From NCBI GenBank assembly GCA_946800325.1, contig OX326959.1, positions 36,260,908 to 36,324,907 of the forward strand: DNA of 64,000 nt, written 5' to 3'. Positions 57,159 to 64,000 of the stretch are shown piece after piece. Under the pieces are notes generated by a model, which was not told the DNA's origin, ran no database searches, and saw only the letters and a list, made by a program, of their open reading frames with translations. The position numbers and the translations under genes were made by a program. The DNA is from Luzula sylvatica. Taxonomy: Eukaryota; Streptophyta; Magnoliopsida; Poales; Juncaceae. The stretch's first letter is position 1; each line of letters opens with the position of its first letter.

Positions 57159-58030
57159 GGGTCATACAACATTTTCCTAATAAATTATACATTATTGGGA
57201 CCCAAACACACTTATAAAGTCATGATCATCATAAAGTCGTGATCAAAACATTGAACAAATTGTGCTACCTCATACATGTCTTTTGGGCCACATAAATAGT
57301 CAGCTACTACATATTTTAAAGGGAAATTTAAAAATAACCCCCTAATTTTTCTTGAATTTACAAAAAAAAATATCCTAACTTTTGAGAAACTCCAAAAAAA
57401 TCCCTACATACAAGGTCTTATGTACATTTAACTCCCTATAGGGATATTTCATGTTATTAAAAAAAAATTGGACCAAAATATCCCTTTATTTTTCATCTTT
57501 AAATTTAATAAACATATTTTTGTATTCTTTTATTTATTTAAAATCACTATAAATATTTTTTAAGATATAGTAATTAAAAATACTATATGTCATATAAATA
57601 ATTTTAATCTTTTATTTATTATATATTTTATCATAGAAAACTAAAATTAAATAAAAATATGATATAAAAATATTCCAGGAAATATCTTAACAAATTAATA
57701 TTATTCTAGTATTTAATTTCAATGTTAAATATTTGTTAATAAAAATAGTTACCGAATAGTTTTTCTTGCCAAATTAACAATGAATGAATGAAAATTAAAA
57801 TTAGAATTGAAATAATATGTCCGCTAATTTTAATGTCAACAACTATTTTTAGTTCAGCAGTTCGATTTGTAGTAACTATTTTTCAAAATTTATAACTATT
57901 TGTATATTTATAGCTCAATATGAACTCTTCATTCCATGATCATCAAAACATAATTCATTTTTTTTGTGAACAAAGATAAGTAAGTAACTAAATGAACGAA
58001 TTATTTGATAGGACTCTTGAAAGTATTGAA
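57159..58030. other. AT-rich intergenic region
   Basis: No gene or repeat recognised. Confidence 0.4.
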
Positions 58031-58200
58031 TGAGATACTATGCTACGCGGATACTTAAAATATGCAAAAGTATTCTGAAGATACACGTATTCGATACGGA
58101 TACGGATGCGATACGGCTCGAATACGTGTCGGATACGTCACGTGACATATTCGATATATTTTTTCGGATACGATGGGAATACGGCAGGATACTACTGAGA
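58030..58200 (+). repeat. degenerate GATACG-rich tract 1
   Basis: Repeated GGATACGGAT / GAATACG / GATACGTCA units, as in 63360-63900. Probably the end of an old repetitive element; class unknown. Confidence 0.5.
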
Positions 58201-58784
58201 TATTCCATTTATGATAGTTCGGTTCATTATATATTTTGGTCCATAATATTTTCAAATAAATTATATAAGATAAGATTGTTTAGGATTTAGGATTTAGAAT
58301 TTAGGGGAAAAATTTTATGATACTTTTATTGTTTGGATACTTTTATGATATTTTATGATATTTTAAAAAATATTATTAATTGATTATTTAATATATTATT
58401 TGTATATATAATTATATACAATATAAATATATAAAATTAATAATTATATAATCGTATTCGTGTTCGTGATTTTTTAAAAATTGTCATATTATCGTATCTA
58501 TATTGTATCAGGTGTGATATTCTTATCGTGCAAGTTGATGAAATATAATACCGACTTTATATAATCCGTCCAGTAGGCCTTCGTACATCTGTTTGACATG
58601 TCTTGGAATAAATCAGTTAGACCATTATAAAATAATTAACTAACACATAGTCTTTAACCAGGACTTAGCAATGTTTAGACTATAAATAAGACTATAAACT
58701 ATAAATAGGATTATACAAGACTATAAATAGGAATTAGAGAGAGAAAGTAATAATATTGTATTGTGACTCCTATTTTCACTATAA
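58201..58784. other. AT-rich intergenic region with possible LTR remnant
   Basis: At 58680-58790, ACTATAAATAGG precedes GAGAGAGAAAGTAATAATAT and TTGTGACTCCTATTTTCACT. This looks like a TATA box and leader of a decayed LTR, but no boundaries are visible. Confidence 0.3.
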
Positions 58785-58920
58785 TATTCTTGATACGTCA
58801 ATCAAAAATATTTAATTGAAATGATTAGAATTGTTGATTTAATCAATTCAATTAACTATTCACTTGAATACTAATCAAATCAATTAAACAGTCTTGATTT
58901 ACGCATTGACGAGAATGGAA
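58785..58920. mobile_element. foldback MITE (family A relative)
   Basis: The left end (TACGTCAATCAAAAATATTTA) and right end read inward (CTCGTCAATGCGTAAATCAAG) are inverted, with AATTGATT-rich interior halves complementary to each other. Resembles 1199-1404. Confidence 0.5.
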
Positions 58921-58959
58921 GTCACCTAAGGATGTTAACAATTCGGATCCGGTTCGTCT

Positions 58960-59545
58960 AGTGGTCGGTGGCCATACCTAATTTCTCTGTTACAACGAAT
59001 CAAGAGCGTGATTGGTTACTCTGAAATGAGTTCACAAGTCCGTTATAACTGAGAGTAGGTCCGTTATAACTGACATACTCCGTTACAACTGAGAGTAGGT
59101 CCGTTACAACTGACATCCTCCTGTGACTTCACTTCAGATTTATTCAATGGTTCTGTTATAACTGAGAAACTTCTGTTACAACGGTTAGTATATGTCCGTT
59201 ACAACGGATTGGTGAATCCGTTACAACGGATCAAGAGAGTGATTGGTTACTCTGAAGTGAGTTCACAAGTCCCTTATAACCGACATGTAATGTCCGTTAT
59301 AACTGACAGGATGTCCGTTACAACTGACATGAGTTCCGTTATAACCGACATGCTCTTATTAACACCGTTTACAACTATTAGTGTATGTTCGTTATAACTG
59401 ACACGAAGTCCGTTATAACCGACAGGATGTCCGTTAGAACTGACATGAGGTCCGTTATAACCGACATGCTCTTATTAACACCGTTACAACTATTGGTGTA
59501 TGTCCGTTATAACTGACCAGAGGTCCGTTATAACCGACATGCTTC
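58960..59545. repeat. CCGTTATAAC tandem array
   Basis: About 25 copies of (T)CCGTTATAACTGACAT-like units spaced mostly 17-35 bp apart; T/C alternates at the sixth base (CCGTTAYAAC). There is higher-order structure: a block with GAGTGATTGGTTACTCTGAA is repeated at 58998 and 59226, and ATGCTCTTATTAACACCGTT at 59350 and 59466. Non-coding. Confidence 0.9.
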
Positions 59546-59975
59546 TGGAAGTCTGTTTTATTATTTCATCATTTTGATGGATTTCAAATATATTTCTTTG
59601 ACTAATTTTGAGCTTAATAATTCATAAACAAGTTTAGGGATACATATAAGTTGTTTTGGTGATTTGTGTGATACACCAACTTGCGGAATCTTCGATGTCT
59701 TGATGTCTTCACTTGATCATGCGTTTTCGTGCCATCGTTTCTTCACCGTCTTGACTTCCGACGTCTTGATTATTCTTTTGATCATTTTGTGGGTTACGTC
59801 TTATATCTCTATAAATGCCACTCCCGCAAATAGATTAGTGGTATCGACATTATTTTGAGATAATCAAACCCTAGAAAATTTGAACCAGCAGAGTATATAT
59901 ACTCGCACAAAACGTGACCTCCGTGCCCCTTGTAACTACAACTCCCAAACCCGTACCATCTTCGGTCCATGAACC
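59546..59975. other. intergenic region
   Basis: No gene recognised. Around 59820-59850, AGATTAGTGGTATCGACATT is reminiscent of the start of a retroelement internal region, but nothing around it confirms this. Confidence 0.35.
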
Positions 59976-62900
59976 GTCGACATGGCATGTAAATTCCTCA
60001 TCTCAAATGAAACCACTCGTGGGAGCGATGATGCTTATATCTTGAAATGGGTTACTTGCTTGGGTGATCCCAAGGGCTATGCGAGTTATTGTCGAAGGGG
60101 TGTGTCGAATATTTTGAAAAATAAATTCGCATCGACCTTTTCAAATGGCCCATAAGGTATTGGCAAAAATGCCAAATTGCATTTCATTGAGATTTTTGCT
60201 TAGATGGAAGATTATCTCTTTGGGCTCACCACTAATATTATCGACTCTCAAGATAAGGGGAGATATAAACCAAACTAACTTTGATAAACAATGTTTACAA
60301 GTCGTAGGAATAGAGCTAATTCGACGATGAAGATTATGTTAGTTGGTACGGCATTTAAGCAAACCCGCCAAAGAAAAACAGCCACCCGATGCGAGATTAT
60401 TTTATTGCGCCAAATAATGGCCCATATTTATCAGATTTGGGTTGGATTGTTTGTGGGCGCGGGTGTAGATGATGGTACGCGCTTTTGAGCGAAAATAACC
60501 TGAAGGAAATACAGTTTTGGATCAACGCTAAAATGGTACGTAGAAGAAAAAACGAACGTACGCGTTTGTGGGCATAAGAAACAGTTTTAGTAAAACTGAT
60601 ATAACTTTCAGATAATGACTCTAATTTGAATGGTTCAAATTGGGTTATATAGATAATGAGATTATCTAGAACTTTCATGTAGAAATATAGTTCATTTGAG
60701 CGAAGTATCAGTGTCGTTTTAATGAAATACCGAAAGGGTGCGACAGTTTGATATACAGTTAGTAAAACCGTCATAACTATCGGATCCGACCTCCAATTGG
60801 GATGGACCAAATTGTGTTGGAAAGATAATAGGATTATCTACAACTTTCGTGAAGGTTTGAAGTCGGTTGGAATGATTTAACAATTTCGTTTCAACAGAAT
60901 ACTGAAAGGGTGTATGCAGTTTCTGTTTGAAAATGTGTATAGTAGATATACATACATTTTGACCCATCCTTATCCTATGTTGAATAAATAGGATGTTTCT
61001 CTCTCTCTGTCTATTCAGACTATACAGACAATTCAGATCAATTAAAGTCTAATTCAGTCCAGAAATTAGAGAGACTGTTATCAAGGTGTTGAAAGAGTGT
61101 GAAGAGAAAGAGAGAAAGAGAAAAGAAGAGAAAAGAGTTTTCTCCGTCTAGAGAATCGAAAGCAATCATGCAAGTTCGTCGGTGCATCGTCTAGGCATGC
61201 AGGTGCATCCGCGACCGAGGTGCTACGACTCACGGTGGATACGAGTAGAGGAGTTCGCACTTTGTGGCTCTTCGGTTGTGATCAAACCGGAGAAGTAAGA
61301 TAGTGAAAGGCTGTGGAAGCGTGTGGACGTGGAACGCACGAAGACAACCGGAGACGTGTCAAGACGGTGGGAGACGTGTGGTATGGGACGCACGGGCTAG
61401 TCACCAACGTGACACCGAAGAAGAGAAGGATGCGAGCGATCAACCCGTCGTGTGTGATCAATTTCACGCTGGTAATCGTATATCCTACTTTGCATCGTAC
61501 CCTCGATATCGAAGCGTGATCTCGGGATTTGGGAACCGGACCGGGCCTTCATATCTGCTGCGCGGGCCCGGGGATGGGATAATTCCAACATACCCCCATT
61601 ATTTTCAAGAGTCTACACCAATTTATCTTGTTGGAGAAGAGAGGATGTCGAGATGAGTGTATTTTCGAGGATGTCAAGCGTTTTAGACGTCCCAAAAAAT
61701 CAAGGAGAAGCGGTACATTCCATCAAGCCGTCTCATAATCAATGAAATTAGAGACAAACATGTTGCGGTGTCGGAGATTTTGGGGGACATCATTCTTCCA
61801 ATTCCGGTACCAAGGCGATCCGATTGCCGAGCAAGATTCACCATTCTCAATTATCCATTTGATATTGTCTTTGAAGTGGATTCTTTGATCAATAAGACTT
61901 CTCCAAAATTTCGTTGTGATACCTCGGCGTTTCGTGTGCCAAATAATTTTGTGGGGGAAGTATTTAGCCTTGATAATGTTAGCCCATGGTTTATTGACAT
62001 TGGAGATTAAGTACCAAAGGCTTTTTGAATAAGGGCTTGATTGAAACTCAATAAGTTGCAAATACCCAAACCGCCTTCCAATTTCGGTCTCGCCAATTTC
62101 TCCCATTTGCAAAGCGCAAGAAATTTGCCCTCTTGTTTACCCCCACCAAAAGCGACGGATGATTCTCGTAATTTTCAATAGGGTATTTTTTGGTAAAATC
62201 TCCGTGGACATCGTGTAAATCGGTATAGCTTGAAGAACGGATTTTATGAGGACTAGACGACCGGCGCATGCGAAAGCGTTTGGATTTTCCAACCGGAGAG
62301 TTTATTTTGCACTTGTTGGGTTAGATTATGCGTATTTAGCGTACCGTTTTTACGAATATAAATCCTAAGGTATCTTTCAACTTCGTCCGCCCTAGTACCA
62401 CCTAAGATATCGAGTATCTCATCTTGTCTCATTAGGGATACATTTTTACTAAGCCAAAGTTTGGATTTGCTCGGATTAATTTGTTGACCCGATAAGAGAC
62501 CAAAAGAGTGTAAGGCCCTGCGAACCCTTCGTCTTCTTGGGAGTTAGCGGCGGCAAAGATGGTGAGGTCGTCGGCATATAAAGAGTGGTTGATTTTGGGT
62601 GCGGAGAAGACTAGTTAAATCCATCGATATAATTAGAGTTCATAGCAAAATTTAGTTATCGCGATAATAAATCCATACCTAAAATAAATAGGTACGGAGA
62701 CAAAGGGCACCTTTGACGTAAATCCCAGTATGGCTTGACGAATCCATCACCGTTGATAAAATAATACGGTCAAAAGCTTTTGATAGATCCGCCTTAAGCG
62801 CAAAATAATGAGCGCCAAAATTCAGTTGACTAAACGAGTGTAGCACTTCCTTTAGCACAATTATATTGTCGGAAATAAGGTGTTGTGGTAGGACTGCATT

Positions 62901-63165
62901 TTGATCCTCGGCAATAATGGTCATGAGGCTCGGGCGATTTCGGGATACAAGGATTTTAGCAATAATTTTATAAATCATATTAAGGATGCTAATCGGTCTA
63001 TAATCGTTAATAAATTGAGGCTCGCTTAGTTTAGGGATGATAAGCATGTGTGTGTCTCCAAGATCTTTGGGGAGTATTCCGGTTCGAAAAAATGTATGGA
63101 TCGCGGTGGATATAGTTACGAAGAGATCGCTTAGTTTAGGATATTGTTTCAAGTTTTATTTTATT
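59976..63165 (-). pseudogene. old LINE ORF2 relic split by a solo LTR
   Basis: Minus strand, reading from about 63165: reverse transcriptase pieces (YRPISILNMIYKIIAKIL, FALKADLSKAFDRI), then after a deletion the palm motif (SLYADDLTIF at about 62590-62560), and the C-terminal region (61720-62110: KSLWYLISNVNKPWANIIKA, GDPWYRN-like SPWYRNWKN). Past the solo LTR (60501-61590) it continues with FSLKSAYHHLHPR, the zf-RVT piece IISHRVAVFLWRVCLNAVPT (about 60410-60350) and ANTLWAIWKGRCEFIFQ (60165-60110). There are many stops and shifts. The endonuclease part is absent. Confidence 0.8.
60501..61590 (+). mobile_element. solo LTR inserted in a LINE relic
   Basis: A 1090-bp segment starting TGAAGGAAATAC and ending AATTCCAACA (TG...CA), homologous to 42346-43396 in inverted orientation. 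Flanks are TAACC (60496-60500) and TACCC (61591-61595), 4 of 5 identical, a mutated 5-bp target duplication. TATA-like GAATAAATAGGATG at about 60980-60993 followed by a CT-rich tract marks plus as sense. No coding domains inside. Confidence 0.88.
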
Positions 63166-63349
63166 TAGTAGAAATGTTGTATTTGGACTTGGACCTTTTA
63201 TTTAGGATAATTGGAATAATTTCTTAGAATGTTAATTGTACTAGTAAATTTTAATTAATTTGTGTTGAACGAATGTGATGGATACATGTAATTTAAGAAT
63301 ATGACATTGTCATCATCCAAAACCTACATTTAGTTTTTGGAACGTGACA

Positions 63350-63920
63350 ATACCAAATTCATATTCATATTATTTTACGAATATGGATCGGGATACGAAA
63401 TTATACGGATCCGGATACGATTTGGATAGTAAATGGATACAGATACGGTTCAAATATTGTTGAATACCGATACGATTTTTTTTCGGATATTAAAACGGAT
63501 ATCATGTTATGATAACATAACATATTTTGAAATTATAAATATATATAATTTGTGACATGCACGATTATGATTTTAAATGGATTAATAATTATATTTAAAC
63601 GTGATTTTACGGTTATGATTTTAAATCACTCACAAATCATTAATTTATATATGTTTTTTCAATTAATATCAAATAAATATACATAAAAAATATATAATAT
63701 ACGAATTCGGATCCGAACACTTGAATCCGGTTCCGAGTATCGGATCCTAATAATAGCCGGATCCGGAACGCAGATCCAGTCCCGACACCAAATCCGAATA
63801 TCGGATCCGGTTCCGAATCCAAAAATTAGTAACCATATTCATATCCGAATTCACTTGGACCCGGATATTTTTTTTTCAAATACGGATATTTCTTCAGATA
63901 TAGTTCGAGTCGCGTCGGGC
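63350..63920. repeat. degenerate GGATACGGAT / CGGATCCGG tract 2
   Basis: Many units such as GGATCCGGATACG, GGATACAGATACGG and (further right, opposite sense) CGAATCCGGTTCCGA. Part of it is inverted with respect to the rest. Similar to 58030-58200. Non-coding; class unknown. Confidence 0.6.
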
Positions 63921-64000
63921 AATTTCCACAGCAATGACACCCCAAGGGGCACCATACAATAGATACAGCTTGTGTAATGAAATTATTTTGATATTATTTC

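Noticed and set aside
59035..59545. Regularly spaced short repeats that look CRISPR-like
   Set aside because: The spacing is irregular, the 'spacers' are themselves repeated and the genome is plant nuclear; it is a minisatellite.
60397..60810. 137-aa minus-strand frame as a gene
   Set aside because: It crosses the LTR border and mixes LTR and LINE sequence.

Overview
This is nuclear DNA from a flowering plant, most likely a eudicot. The genes have many short AT-rich introns with GT/AG borders. The proteins are plant ones (DUF247, CBSX-type CBS protein, GEX1, Ku80, stearoyl-ACP desaturase, plant FET-type RNA-binding protein). The intergenic DNA is dense in plant transposons: LINE/L1, MULE, hAT, PIF/Harbinger, solo LTRs and tRNA-derived SINEs. 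I cannot fix the species from sequence alone.

The left third (1-24 kb) is gene-rich. In order: the end of a DUF247 gene (+), a TAF15b-like RNA-binding gene (-, 7 coding exons), a CBSX5-like gene (-, 2 exons), a Harbinger MITE, a nearly intact 6.2-kb LINE (+), GEX1 for nuclear fusion at fertilisation (+, 7 coding exons) and KU80 for DNA end joining (-, 12 exons). GEX1 and KU80 are convergent, with 286 bp between their stop codons. Exon phases were checked by hand and close without a break for all four multi-exon genes named here and for the desaturase.

The middle (24-49 kb) is AT-rich repeat land around two genes: a plastid stearoyl-ACP 9-desaturase (+, 5 exons, 396 aa) and an unrecognised two-exon gene of 239 aa. 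Between them lie several foldback MITEs, a 170-bp MULE-type MITE with a near-perfect 9-bp target duplication, a 1-kb hAT element with an 8-bp target duplication, truncated LINEs, SINEs, a solo LTR with a perfect 5-bp duplication (CGAAC) and a larger Harbinger relative.

The right third (49-64 kb) holds the most unusual object: a ~7.3-kb Mutator-like element with diverged terminal inverted repeats, a FAR1-type MULE transposase gene and, downstream on the same strand, a ULP1-like (C48 peptidase-like) gene. Both genes carry frameshifts, and the protease-like gene has also lost its expected catalytic His and Cys. A motif of the form GTTTAACAG is repeated dozens of times across the element. To its right are a CCGTTATAAC-type tandem array and an old LINE split by a second solo LTR; the LINE reading frame resumes exactly across the insertion once the duplicated target is removed.
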